Source: Burkholderiaceae bacterium
GTDB lineage: Bacteria; Pseudomonadota; Gammaproteobacteria; Burkholderiales; Burkholderiaceae
Assembly: GCA_947372155.1 (NCBI GenBank)
Contig: CANBSM010000026.1
Span: 1-12,695 of the forward strand
Length of the DNA: 12,695 bases
Direction: 5' to 3'
A program made the position numbers and the translations under genes. Shown one piece after another: positions 6,648 through 12,695 of this stretch (positions within the stretch are counted from its first letter, which is position 1; each line of letters starts with the position of its first letter). Below the pieces are notes generated by a model. It was not told the DNA's origin. It searched no databases and saw only the letters and a program-made list of their open reading frames with translations.

Positions 6648-7718
6648 ATGAAAAAGAAAGTTGGATTGATGACAAGCTTTCTCAAGAAAATATTGCTGGT
6701 TGGTGTAACGATAGCCGCACCCATTTTTTTGGTTGCCTGCGCCAGCACTGAGAAGGCCTCGTCAACTCCATCTGCCAGCCTTTATGCCGATGCAGCTCCT
6801 TTAGATTTGCGAATCAGTAAATGGCCTTATCCATACCCACTCAAAGAATTTAAAACTTCTTTGCAGGGGCAGTCAGCAAGCATGATGTATATGGATGTTG
6901 CTGCCTTAGGTAAGCAAAAGGGCGTAGTCATTTTATTTCATGGAAAGAACTTCTCCAGTGATTACTGGGCGCCAACGATTGCGGGTCTCTCTAAGGCTGG
7001 CTATCGCGTGATTGCACCAGATCAGATTGGCTTTGGCAAGTCTTCCAAGCCAGATGTGGCCTATCACTTTGATGATCTGGTTGCCAATACGCAAGCTTTA
7101 TTGAAATCTCTCAATATCCAGCGAGTCTCCGTGATTGCTAATTCGATGGGTGGAATGGTGGGCATTCGTTTCTCACGTCTATATCCGCAGACTGTTCAAA
7201 AGCTGGTATTAGAAAATCCGCTAGGTCTCGAGGATTACAGTAGGGACATCCCACCACAGCAAAATGATGAATTGCTCAAGCTAGAGATGGCTCAAACTGA
7301 AGCGAGCTATCGCCGTTTTCTGCAAAGTTATTTCCCAAACTGGCAACCCAGTTATGAACAGTTTATAGAGGTCTACGTGCGTGTACAAAAAGGTCCCGAC
7401 TATCCGGCCTATGCAAAGACCTCTGTATTAACTTATCAAATGATTGCTGAAAAACCAGTGGTTAATGATTTGCCACAATTGAAGATGCCAGTGTTATTGG
7501 TGATTGGTCAAAAAGACCGTACGGTGTTTGGTCGACGCTTTGCGCCACCGGAGGCAGTCAAGACATTGGGTAACTTTCCAGAGCTGGGTAAGAAGGCGCA
7601 AGCAGCTATTCCGAATGCAAAGCTAGTTCCAATTGAGAATGTGGGGCACGTACCTCATGTTGAAGTGCCAGATCAGTTTGTGAAAACCGTGGTGGAGTTT
7701 TTAAACTCTAAGGGCTAA
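6648..7718 (+). CDS. Alpha/beta-hydrolase, predicted lipoprotein
   Basis: This 356-residue protein begins with a lipoprotein signal: a basic N-terminus, a hydrophobic stretch, and the lipobox LVAC with Cys31. A linker of about 40 residues leads to an alpha/beta-hydrolase core. The core has LFHGKNFSSDYW (oxyanion region, about 97-107), APDQIGFGKSS (123-133), the nucleophile elbow VIANSMGGMVG with Ser166, VLLVIGQKD with Asp290, and NVGHVPHVE with His334, a complete catalytic triad. The elbow reads A-N-S-M-G rather than G-x-S-x-G. Relatives are esterases, C-C hydrolases or haloperoxidase-like enzymes; the substrate is unknown. The lipobox predicts anchoring outside the cytoplasm, so it is physically separate from the FAH-family enzyme despite the abutting genes. 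Met1 is chosen for the TAAATG junction; Met8 (6669) would also keep the lipobox. Confidence 0.88.
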   Translation: MKKKVGLMTSFLKKILLVGVTIAAPIFLVACASTEKASSTPSASLYADAAPLDLRISKWPYPYPLKEFKTSLQGQSASMMYMDVAALGKQKGVVILFHGKNFSSDYWAPTIAGLSKAGYRVIAPDQIGFGKSSKPDVAYHFDDLVANTQALLKSLNIQRVSVIANSMGGMVGIRFSRLYPQTVQKLVLENPLGLEDYSRDIPPQQNDELLKLEMAQTEASYRRFLQSYFPNWQPSYEQFIEVYVRVQKGPDYPAYAKTSVLTYQMIAEKPVVNDLPQLKMPVLLVIGQKDRTVFGRRFAPPEAVKTLGNFPELGKKAQAAIPNAKLVPIENVGHVPHVEVPDQFVKTVVEFLNSKG

Positions 7719-7732
7719 TCCAGTAGCACTTC

Positions 7733-8512
7733 TTATTTTCCAATCCACTGGGGTGGGCGACCTTCTATGAAGGCGTTCACACCCTCTCTAAAGTCTTTGC
7801 TGTTATAGGTTTCCCGCATCAGATCTGTGCAATCCGGAAGATTGCTTTGGAGTATGCGTGCCAATGTAAGTTTGCTCGCTTTTTGCGTGATTGGCGCCAA
7901 TGCAGATAACTTTTGCGCTAGTGCATGTGTTGCGGAAACAATCTCGGCAACTTCTGCCGTTTGATGCAAGTATCCTGATGCCAATAATTGCGGCGCCTCA
8001 ATGAGTTCTGCAGTGAGAAGCATCCTCTTCACTGTCGGAACTCCAAGATGCGCTGCGATCCAAGACAGATTGCTTGGCGATAAACAATTTCCTAAGGTCT
8101 TTGCTACCGGTATACCAAAACGCGCATTTGGCGTCGAGATCCGAAAGTCGCATGCAGTTGCCATCAATAGACCACTGCCGACTGCTAGACCCTCAATCAT
8201 GGCAATTGTCGGCATGGGTAATTGTTGCAAAGAAGAGAAGATGTGATCCACCGCAACTTCATACGCTTCATTTTCTTTGAGGTCGACAAACTGCTGAATG
8301 TCACTTCCAGAGACAAATGCTTTATCTCCTGCCCCTCGAAATATAACCACTCGAATTTTAGGATCCTTGGCCAGGGAGTCGCAAATCCTTTTGAGTTCCT
8401 CATACATCGACCAAGTAAGCGCATTCCGGGCGGCGGGGTTATTAAAAGTAAGCCCTGCAATATGCCCATTAATCTGTAGATCTAAGGAGGGCGGGGAGGC
8501 ACTGGTAGTCAT
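7733..8512 (-). CDS. Enoyl-CoA hydratase/isomerase (crotonase)-family protein lacking the classical catalytic Glu pair
   Basis: This 259-residue protein has a typical single crotonase domain. The CoA and oxyanion-hole segments are present: NNPAARNALTW (24-34), KAFVSGSDI (64-72) and IEGLAVGSGL (106-115), followed by ATACDFRIS and RFGIPVAKTLGNCLS (131-145). Aligning by eye with rat mitochondrial enoyl-CoA hydratase, Glu144 (in GGGCELA) falls at Leu116 and Glu164 (in FGxPE) at Val136. The fold and oxyanion hole are therefore kept but hydratase chemistry is doubtful. A hydrolase, isomerase or decarboxylase-like role on an acyl-CoA is possible. It is cytoplasmic and monocistronic, converging with the alpha/beta-hydrolase gene at a 14-base gap and divergent from the DUF5993 gene. 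ATG at 8512 is chosen; the ribosome-binding site is weak. Confidence 0.9.
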   Translation of the reverse strand: MTTSASPPSLDLQINGHIAGLTFNNPAARNALTWSMYEELKRICDSLAKDPKIRVVIFRGAGDKAFVSGSDIQQFVDLKENEAYEVAVDHIFSSLQQLPMPTIAMIEGLAVGSGLLMATACDFRISTPNARFGIPVAKTLGNCLSPSNLSWIAAHLGVPTVKRMLLTAELIEAPQLLASGYLHQTAEVAEIVSATHALAQKLSALAPITQKASKLTLARILQSNLPDCTDLMRETYNSKDFREGVNAFIEGRPPQWIGK

Positions 8513-8599
8513 GAGGCCATTCTATACAAAAGACCTTTCCCAAAGCCCTGAATTTATAGAATTACCCCCACACTAAGAGTCCTGCGCTAGAATTCCCTT

Positions 8600-8758
8600 A
8601 TGTATATGTTTCTACCTTTTCTGACGGCTTTTATCGGACTAGTTTTAGTCTGGTTTGAGAAGCGTCTGGCGGGTTTGACAGTTTTGGCGATTACCGTTGC
8701 CATTCTTTTGGTGTGGTTCCGCTTTCATGCAACCGACCATCTCAACATCAGTTTGTAA
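8600..8758 (+). CDS. DUF5993-type small membrane protein (52 residues)
   Basis: This short gene encodes 52 residues beginning MYMFLPFLTAFIGLVLVWFE and ending RFHATDHLNISL. Two hydrophobic helices (about 4-19 and 24-40) are joined by a basic turn, EKRLAG. The C-terminal WFRFHATDHLNISL matches the conserved ending of DUF5993 proteins (WFxxHATDxLxLxL), which in Burkholderiales stand directly before a DsbB-like gene, as here: the TAA is followed at once by the TTG start of the next gene. Function is unknown; a partner or assembly factor of the DsbB-like protein is a reasonable inference. There is no Shine-Dalgarno. A TAGAAT at 8588-8593 lies just 7 bases before the ATG, so a leaderless or nearly leaderless transcript is possible. 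Confidence 0.85.
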   Translation: MYMFLPFLTAFIGLVLVWFEKRLAGLTVLAITVAILLVWFRFHATDHLNISL

Positions 8759-9328
8759 TTGACTGTGAGCAGACATTCTTTTCCTTCTCTGGCGGCACTT
8801 GGTAATCAGCTTGCATTACTAGCTGTTGTTGGCATGTTGTCTTACGCCTTTGTAGATCAACTCTACTTTGGTGAGCTGCCTTGTCCTTTGTGCTTAATGC
8901 AGCGCGTTGGATTTGTGATTATTGGTTTTGCTTTGGTGCTCAATATTCGCTGTGGTGCTTATTCATCTCACTACGGATGGGGCATCATTGGTGGCCTGGT
9001 CGGAATGATGGTTTCTCTTCGTCAGGTGTTCTTGCATATTCTGCCGGGTGACACAGGATTCGGAAAAACATTTTTAGAGTTGCATTTTTATACTTGGGCT
9101 TATGTTGGGTATACAGGCTTATTAATGGGCTTAGCGGTTCTATTAATGCTTCCTAACCGTGAAGTTCGTTCACGCTCTTGGTTTGCAAATGCGCTAGTTA
9201 TTGCTTTCATTCTCTTGGTGTTGGGTAATCTCGTATCTACATTATTGGAATGCGGTCTCGGCCCCTGTGCTGACGACCCAGTGAAGTATGAGGGCTGGCT
9301 ATGGCTACGCTCTCGCTTTGGTTTCTAA
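8759..9328 (+). CDS. DsbB-like disulfide bond formation protein, noncanonical second cysteine pair
   Basis: This 189-residue membrane protein has about five predicted helices (14-33, 48-63, 72-93, 112-131, 142-163). ELPCPLCLMQRVGF carries the DsbB-type redox pair Cys42/Cys45 just before helix 2, with Arg49 where DsbB has its quinone-contacting arginine. Classical E. coli DsbB has its second pair in the periplasmic loop after helix 3. That loop here (94-111) has no cysteine. Instead Cys165 and Cys170 (ECGLGPCADDP) follow the last helix, which an extra helix would place in the periplasm. Likely role: reoxidising a periplasmic DsbA-like thiol oxidase and passing electrons to quinone. The start is TTG immediately after the DUF5993 stop, or GTG at 8765; neither has its own strong ribosome-binding site, so coupled translation is likely. 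The symbol dsbB is withheld because the architecture differs. Confidence 0.88.
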   Translation: MTVSRHSFPSLAALGNQLALLAVVGMLSYAFVDQLYFGELPCPLCLMQRVGFVIIGFALVLNIRCGAYSSHYGWGIIGGLVGMMVSLRQVFLHILPGDTGFGKTFLELHFYTWAYVGYTGLLMGLAVLLMLPNREVRSRSWFANALVIAFILLVLGNLVSTLLECGLGPCADDPVKYEGWLWLRSRFGF

Positions 9329-9330
9329 CT

Positions 9331-9346
9331 TAGACCACCCGGTCTA
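9331..9346 (+). terminator. Short hairpin between the DsbB-like gene and the third Bug gene (weak terminator or attenuator)
   Basis: TAGACC and GGTCTA form a perfect 6-bp stem with loop ACCC, starting 3 bases after the DsbB-like stop codon. No proper T-run follows (GTCCTTCGC), so full termination is doubtful. A protein-binding palindrome or RNA-processing hairpin are alternatives. Confidence 0.35.
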
Positions 9347-9364
9347 GTCCTTCGCATATCAAGC

Positions 9365-10363
9365 ATGCAATTCTTAAGGGTAGTTAAGGGCCCCCTTCTT
9401 TTTTTTGCCTTCTGGGCTGCGGGAGCCTTAGCCCACGCGCAGGGATCGCCGCAGAAAAATACGACTTGGCCTAAGCAGCCAATTCGTATCATCGTAACCT
9501 TTACGCCCGGTGGTGCACCAGATATATTGGCCCGTGTTTTGGCTGAAAGTTGGCAGCAAAATTTAGGTGTGCCAGTGTTGGTCGAGAATCGCCCGGGCTA
9601 TGGGGGCAATATTGGCGCTGACTTGGTTGCTAAGAGTGATCCCGATGGCTACACCTTATTGATTGGTACAGTAGGCATTCATGCGATTAATGGTGCGCTC
9701 TATGAAAAAATCTCGTACGATCCTGTGAAAGATTTCACGCCCATTAGTTTTCTAGCAAGCACACCAAATGTATTGATTGTTAATAAGAAATTAGGTGTTA
9801 ACAATCTTCATGAGTTAATTGAGTTAGCAAAAGCCAAGCCAGACCAATTGACTTTTGGCTCATCAGGGGTTGGTACATCACTGCATATGTCCGGTGAATT
9901 ATTTAAAGAGATGGCGGGCGTTCAAATCCGTCATATTCCTTACAAGGGGCGCGCACAATCTTTGCCTGACCTACTCAGTGGTCGCATTTCGATGCTCTTT
10001 GATAATCTTTCTTCTTCCTTAGCTTTGATTAAGGCAGGAGAGGTTCAGGCCTTAGGGGTGACTACGCTCAAGCGCTCACATGCTGCTCCCGAGATCCCGA
10101 CTCTGGCTGAGCAAGGTTTAGTCGGTTTTGAGGCTGTATCTTGGTTTTCATTGATGGCACCAGCAAACCTCCCGCTTGATATCCAAAAACGCTTAAATCA
10201 AATGGTGCGCCAAACTTTGAGCAATCCCGAGGTTAAATCTCGCCTCTTGGCTGGTGGTCTAGATCCTGCTCCGGGAAGTCCAAAAGACTTATCTAGATTG
10301 ATTGCCTCAGAAGCAAGCAAATGGGGTAGGGTAGTGCAGCAATCAGGCGCAAAATTAGAGTAA
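9365..10363 (+). CDS. Bug-family TTT substrate-binding receptor (complete)
   Basis: This 332-residue protein has a signal peptide (LLFFAFWAAGALAHA, cleaved near residue 25) and all Bug landmarks: WPKQPIRIIVTFTPGGAPD (35-53), VENRPGYGGNIGADLVAKSDPDGYTLLIG (73-101), KPDQLTFGSSGVGTSLHM, RHIPYKGRAQSLPDLLSGRI and APEIPTLAEQG near the C-terminus. It is a periplasmic receptor for a small solute, probably a carboxylate, feeding a TctAB-type transporter not encoded here. It is clearly distinct from the receptor at 4530-5531: the first loop reads TPGGAPD rather than PPGGATD, and the second-lobe loop is GVGTSLH rather than GAGAPQR, so the ligands probably differ. The ATG at 9365 has no evident Shine-Dalgarno. 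A short hairpin lies between it and the DsbB-like gene, so co-transcription is uncertain. Confidence 0.93.
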   Translation: MQFLRVVKGPLLFFAFWAAGALAHAQGSPQKNTTWPKQPIRIIVTFTPGGAPDILARVLAESWQQNLGVPVLVENRPGYGGNIGADLVAKSDPDGYTLLIGTVGIHAINGALYEKISYDPVKDFTPISFLASTPNVLIVNKKLGVNNLHELIELAKAKPDQLTFGSSGVGTSLHMSGELFKEMAGVQIRHIPYKGRAQSLPDLLSGRISMLFDNLSSSLALIKAGEVQALGVTTLKRSHAAPEIPTLAEQGLVGFEAVSWFSLMAPANLPLDIQKRLNQMVRQTLSNPEVKSRLLAGGLDPAPGSPKDLSRLIASEASKWGRVVQQSGAKLE

Positions 10364-10421
10364 TTAGGCAATTTCGATAAATAACTTTTTTCATGTCAGC
10401 TTGTCCGTATTTCAGGCGTTA

Positions 10422-10450
10422 TTGATAGTAAGACCAGTAAAAACTAAAAT
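10422..10450 (+). promoter_or_regulatory. Sigma-70 promoter for the Gly/Tyr-rich protein gene
   Basis: A -35 TTGATA at 10422-10427 and a -10 TAAAAT at 10445-10450 each match the consensus at 5 of 6 positions, with the ideal 17-base spacer. Transcription would begin near 10457, giving a leader of about 37 bases with AGGGGG ahead of the ATG at 10494. Confidence 0.7.
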
Positions 10451-10493
10451 AGAGCTATACAGAAATATAAGACCAATTTATAGGGGGTCGATT

Positions 10494-10940
10494 ATGAAAC
10501 GAATCAATAAATTCAATATCTTAGGGGTCGCCTTACTCACTTTGTTGGCGGCTTCGCCGGTGATAGCCCAAGCAGGTAATGTGGGTTGGAATGTATCGGT
10601 AGGAGGTGGTTATGGCGGTGGTTGGCGTCCAGCAGCATATGGCGCTTATGGCCGTGGATGGGGCCCAGGTTGGGGTGGTAATTGGGCTTATGCTGGCCCC
10701 TATTACGGCCCTTATGCTGGCTACTATGCTCCGCCAGTAGTTTATGCACCGCCAGTAATCGCCTATGCTCCCCCACCTCAGCCTATGGTTTTGGCAGCCC
10801 AACCGCAACCTGCAGTTTGGTATTACTGCTCAGCTAGCGGCAATTATTTTCCATATGTACAAGATTGTCCAAGTGGCTGGCAAGCTCAACCTGCAACTCC
10901 GCCAACGAGCAGCACTCAGCCTAGACAGCCACAGCACTAA
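10494..10940 (+). CDS. Exported Gly/Tyr/Pro-rich protein with C-terminal Cys motif
   Basis: This 148-residue protein has a signal peptide (MKRINKFNILGVALLTLLAA, cleaved near AQA at residue 27). A Gly/Trp/Tyr-rich region (37-78) follows, then a Tyr-Ala-Pro-Pro repeat region (78-95). The compact C-terminal block VWYYCSASGNYFPYVQDCPSGWQ (108-130) has two cysteines, Cys112 and Cys125, probably disulfide-bonded. That C-terminal motif is shared by many short betaproteobacterial exported proteins of unknown function. The protein may sit in the envelope or on the cell surface; no enzymatic domain is visible. ATG at 10494 is chosen because AGGGGG lies 6 bases upstream and a good promoter lies at 10422-10450; a longer reading from TTG at 10401 would start upstream of that promoter. 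The glycine-zipper lipoprotein gene follows after 37 bases, probably co-transcribed. Confidence 0.78.
   Translation: MKRINKFNILGVALLTLLAASPVIAQAGNVGWNVSVGGGYGGGWRPAAYGAYGRGWGPGWGGNWAYAGPYYGPYAGYYAPPVVYAPPVIAYAPPPQPMVLAAQPQPAVWYYCSASGNYFPYVQDCPSGWQAQPATPPTSSTQPRQPQH
10725..10778 (+). repeat. Three imperfect 15-bp direct repeats inside the Gly/Tyr-rich gene
   Basis: Units TATGCTCCGCCAGTA (10725-10739), TATGCACCGCCAGTA (10743-10757) and TATGCTCCCCCACCT (10764-10778) encode YAPPV, YAPPV and YAPPP. They are in frame and separated by one and two codons, so slippage here would lengthen or shorten the proline-rich stalk without breaking the gene. Confidence 0.75.
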
Positions 10941-10977
10941 ATATTTTTAGAATTTCAGAATAGTTAAAGGTTTTAAT

Positions 10978-11439
10978 ATGAATCGATTTACTCGCGTTGC
11001 AGTAACAATTACATCCGTTCTTGCTTCATTAACTGCATGCGTATCCGCGCCAACTGGTCCGACCATTGCGGTAATGCCGCGTGAAGGAAAGCCTTTTGAG
11101 GTGTTTCAGCAAGAAGATCAAGTATGCCGACAATTTGCTGCAAATGCAGTTAAAGATACAAGCGATGCTGCTCTCAAGGAAGGTGTTACTAGTGCAGCTT
11201 TAGCGGCAGCTCTTGGCGCTGCTGCTGGCGCTGTCATTGGTGGGGGCAGTCATACAGGTGTTGGAACTGGTGCGGGCGTAGGATTATTGGGTGGGTCTGC
11301 AATTGGCGCTATGAATGCATCTGGAAAACAAAACCAAGCACAGACTCAATACAACATTGCCTACCAACAGTGCATGTACTCCAAGGGCAATCAAATTCCT
11401 AGTTACGCAACGCCTGCCCCAGGTACAGGCTATCGTTAA
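10978..11439 (+). CDS. Glycine-zipper lipoprotein
   Basis: This 153-residue protein has a lipoprotein signal ending in the lipobox LTAC (Cys21), a Pro-rich start to the mature part, and a glycine-zipper segment at about 70-115 (ALAAALGAAAGAVIGGGSHTG...GAGVGLLGGSAIGAMNASG). The zipper is a pair of G-x-x-x-G-rich hydrophobic helices of the kind found in outer-membrane or periplasmic lipoproteins. Cys50 and Cys132 flank the zipper and could form a disulfide. Glycine-zipper proteins of this size are common in Proteobacteria and mostly uncharacterised; envelope association is the only safe statement. TTAAAGG lies 7 bases before the ATG. It probably shares the promoter at 10422 with the Gly/Tyr-rich protein. 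It converges on the MATE gene with a terminator between them. Confidence 0.85.
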   Translation: MNRFTRVAVTITSVLASLTACVSAPTGPTIAVMPREGKPFEVFQQEDQVCRQFAANAVKDTSDAALKEGVTSAALAAALGAAAGAVIGGGSHTGVGTGAGVGLLGGSAIGAMNASGKQNQAQTQYNIAYQQCMYSKGNQIPSYATPAPGTGYR

Positions 11440-11443
11440 GTCC

Positions 11444-11470
11444 TAGAGAGGCCTGCTTGTTAGGTCTCTA
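11444..11470. terminator. Probable bidirectional terminator between convergent genes
   Basis: TAGAGA (11444-11449) pairs with TCTCTA (11465-11470), and CCT (11452-11454) with AGG (11462-11464), giving a nine-pair stem with a GG bulge and a 7-base loop. It lies just after the glycine-zipper stop and overlaps the last codons and stop of the MATE gene. There is no strong T-run on either side, so efficiency is uncertain. Confidence 0.4.
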
Positions 11471-12695
11471 CCGGCGGATGTGTCTTCTCATAGCGCTCCG
11501 CCGTTCTTCTAAAGAGGTATAGCAAGAGACATGCTGCTAAGCCCAGACTAAAGCTGTTACCAGCCCAAAAGCCATTGGCGCCTTGTAAGAATGTTGGCGT
11601 ATTACCCAGAACGTTAAAGCCCATCAGGTAGCCACCACCAAGGCCTACACCCCAAAGTGAGCCTGCATAAATCAACATCGGCCAAAAAGCAATGCGATAG
11701 GCTCGCAGAATAAATGCCGCTGTAATTTGTAGGGCATCGAATACTTGGTAGAAAGCAATAAATAAGAAGAGGGGAATGGAGAATGCTTTTACTTCTGCTG
11801 GTGGATCATACAAATCTAATAGCTGTACTCTGAAAATCCAAACGGCGATACCAATAGTGATACAAAGCGTAGTGGTAAAAAATACTGATGACCAGCCTAT
11901 CTCTTCAGCGCGCTCAGGCTTGTTGGCGCCAATAGATTGTGACACCAGCGTCATCGTCGCAATCGACAGAGATAGTGGCACCATGTAGATCACGGTACCC
12001 ATATTGGCTACGATTTGATGACCTGCTAGTGCGGTTGTTCCAAGGCGAGCAATAAACAGCGACATAAAGGTGAAGGAAGTCACTTCAATCAAGTAGCTAA
12101 AGCCAATGGGCGCGCCTAACTTTAGTAATGTCCAGATGCGATGCCAATCGGGCAAGCTAAAGCGAGTAAAGATTTTGAATGGCTTGTAAAAGCGATCAAA
12201 CAAAACAAAGCCTAGAGTCATGAGTAGCCAAGACCAGTTAATGATGACGGTAGCTACAGCACAACCTGGTCCACCCATACCCTCTATACCGAAACCCCCA
12301 TAAATAAAGAGTAGGTTTAAGGGTAGCTTGAGTGCTAAGCCAATAATTTGCACAACAGTGATGACTGTGGGGCGTGAGACTGCATTGTGTAGGGCCATCA
12401 AGACACGCATTCCCATGCTTGCTGGTAAACCGATTGCTAGGATGCTGAGATATAGCTTTGCCTTACCTTCAATAAGGTCGTTGACTTGCGATATGGCTAG
12501 CAGGTGATCTGCGTTAAGCAAAATACAGCAGCCCAAAATAGTGAGCCCCAAGGCAAGCCAAGTTGCTTGTCGCACTTCCTCACCTATTTCTGAAAAGCGT
12601 TTAGCGCCAAAGAGTTGTCCTGCAATTGGTGCAAGCGCTGAGATCACTCCGGTGAGACCTACGTAAATGCTGATGAAGATGGCTGAAGCCATTGC
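11460..12695 (-). CDS. MATE-family multidrug/cation antiporter (N-terminus outside window)
   Basis: The frame is open to the window edge, giving 411 residues of a polytopic membrane protein; MATE proteins usually have about 450-480, so roughly the first 50 residues and the start are missing. Recognisable parts are GVISALAPIAGQLFGAKR (N-lobe, helix 2 and following loop), ASMGMRVLMALHNAVSRP, and the second-lobe repeat GAPIGFSYLIEVTSFTFMSLFIARLGTTALAGHQIVANM, ending with a Lys/Glu-rich tail. This is the NorM/MATE pattern: Na+- or H+-driven export of cationic or aromatic compounds at the inner membrane. The substrate cannot be read from sequence. The codon at 12690-12692 is an ATG, but an in-frame Ala codon precedes it and the preceding family region is absent, so it is internal. 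Confidence 0.9.
   Translation of the reverse strand, partial: AMASAIFISIYVGLTGVISALAPIAGQLFGAKRFSEIGEEVRQATWLALGLTILGCCILLNADHLLAISQVNDLIEGKAKLYLSILAIGLPASMGMRVLMALHNAVSRPTVITVVQIIGLALKLPLNLLFIYGGFGIEGMGGPGCAVATVIINWSWLLMTLGFVLFDRFYKPFKIFTRFSLPDWHRIWTLLKLGAPIGFSYLIEVTSFTFMSLFIARLGTTALAGHQIVANMGTVIYMVPLSLSIATMTLVSQSIGANKPERAEEIGWSSVFFTTTLCITIGIAVWIFRVQLLDLYDPPAEVKAFSIPLFLFIAFYQVFDALQITAAFILRAYRIAFWPMLIYAGSLWGVGLGGGYLMGFNVLGNTPTFLQGANGFWAGNSFSLGLAACLLLYLFRRTAERYEKTHPPVET

Noticed and set aside
7695..7708. GAGTTT-TT-AAACTC inverted repeat as a terminator
   Set aside because: It is inside the coding end of the alpha/beta-hydrolase gene, is A/T-rich with a 2-base centre and has no T-run after it.
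10401..10493. N-terminal extension of the Gly/Tyr-rich protein from a TTG at 10401
   Set aside because: It would begin upstream of the promoter at 10422-10450 and would bury the signal peptide; ATG at 10494 has AGGGGG 6 bases away.
10533..10808. Two open frames on the minus strand opposite the Gly/Tyr-rich gene
   Set aside because: They arise from the biased GGx/TAT codons of the real gene; their translations are low-complexity with no recognisable domain.
1..12695. Mobile elements, CRISPR arrays, tRNA genes or phage genes
   Set aside because: Read for transposase or integrase motifs, regularly spaced repeats and tRNA-like cloverleaf arms; none was seen, and the gene content is ordinary chromosomal.

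Overview
The window looks like chromosomal DNA from a betaproteobacterium of the Burkholderiales, most likely Polynucleobacter or a close relative. The grounds are a moderate G+C content, three separate Bug-type (tripartite tricarboxylate transporter, TTT) periplasmic receptors with no transporter genes beside them, a DUF5993/DsbB-like pair, and many small exported proteins of Burkholderiales type. This is judged from gene content and protein motifs only; no rRNA or marker gene is present. I see no tRNA, CRISPR array, insertion sequence or prophage gene.

Layout. (1) Positions 1-1919, plus strand: the C-terminal end of a Bug receptor, an exported class II aldolase-fold protein overlapping it by one base, and a predicted outer-membrane barrel protein. 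(2) Positions 1932-4267, minus strand: a compact four-gene cassette. In transcription order it encodes two paralogous four-helix DUF6644-type membrane proteins, an exported protein with a PDWSGVW / WEGDTLVVDT signature, and a DUF6152 protein with a TTG start. No function is known to me for the cassette. (3) Positions 4530-5531, minus strand: a second, complete Bug receptor with its own terminator. (4) Positions 5638-7718, plus strand: a SemiSWEET-like small transporter, a fumarylacetoacetate-hydrolase-family enzyme and an alpha/beta-hydrolase lipoprotein, tightly packed. (5) Positions 7733-8512, minus strand: a crotonase-fold protein lacking both glutamates of classical enoyl-CoA hydratase. 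(6) Positions 8600-10363, plus strand: a 52-residue DUF5993 protein, a DsbB-like thiol oxidase with a relocated second cysteine pair, and a third Bug receptor. (7) Positions 10422-11439, plus strand: a good sigma-70 promoter followed by a Gly/Tyr/Pro-rich exported protein and a glycine-zipper lipoprotein. (8) Positions 11460-12695, minus strand: a MATE-family exporter whose N-terminus lies outside the window.

How the genes fit together. Most products are exported or in a membrane: periplasmic solute capture (Bug receptors), envelope proteins (barrel, lipoproteins, glycine-zipper), disulfide formation, and small-molecule transport (SemiSWEET, MATE). Cytoplasmic metabolism is represented by the FAH-family enzyme and the crotonase-like protein. 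The two parts that deserve most attention as possibly undescribed biology are the DUF6644-DUF6644-exported protein-DUF6152 cassette and the DUF5993/noncanonical DsbB pair. Neither can be assigned a reaction from sequence alone.
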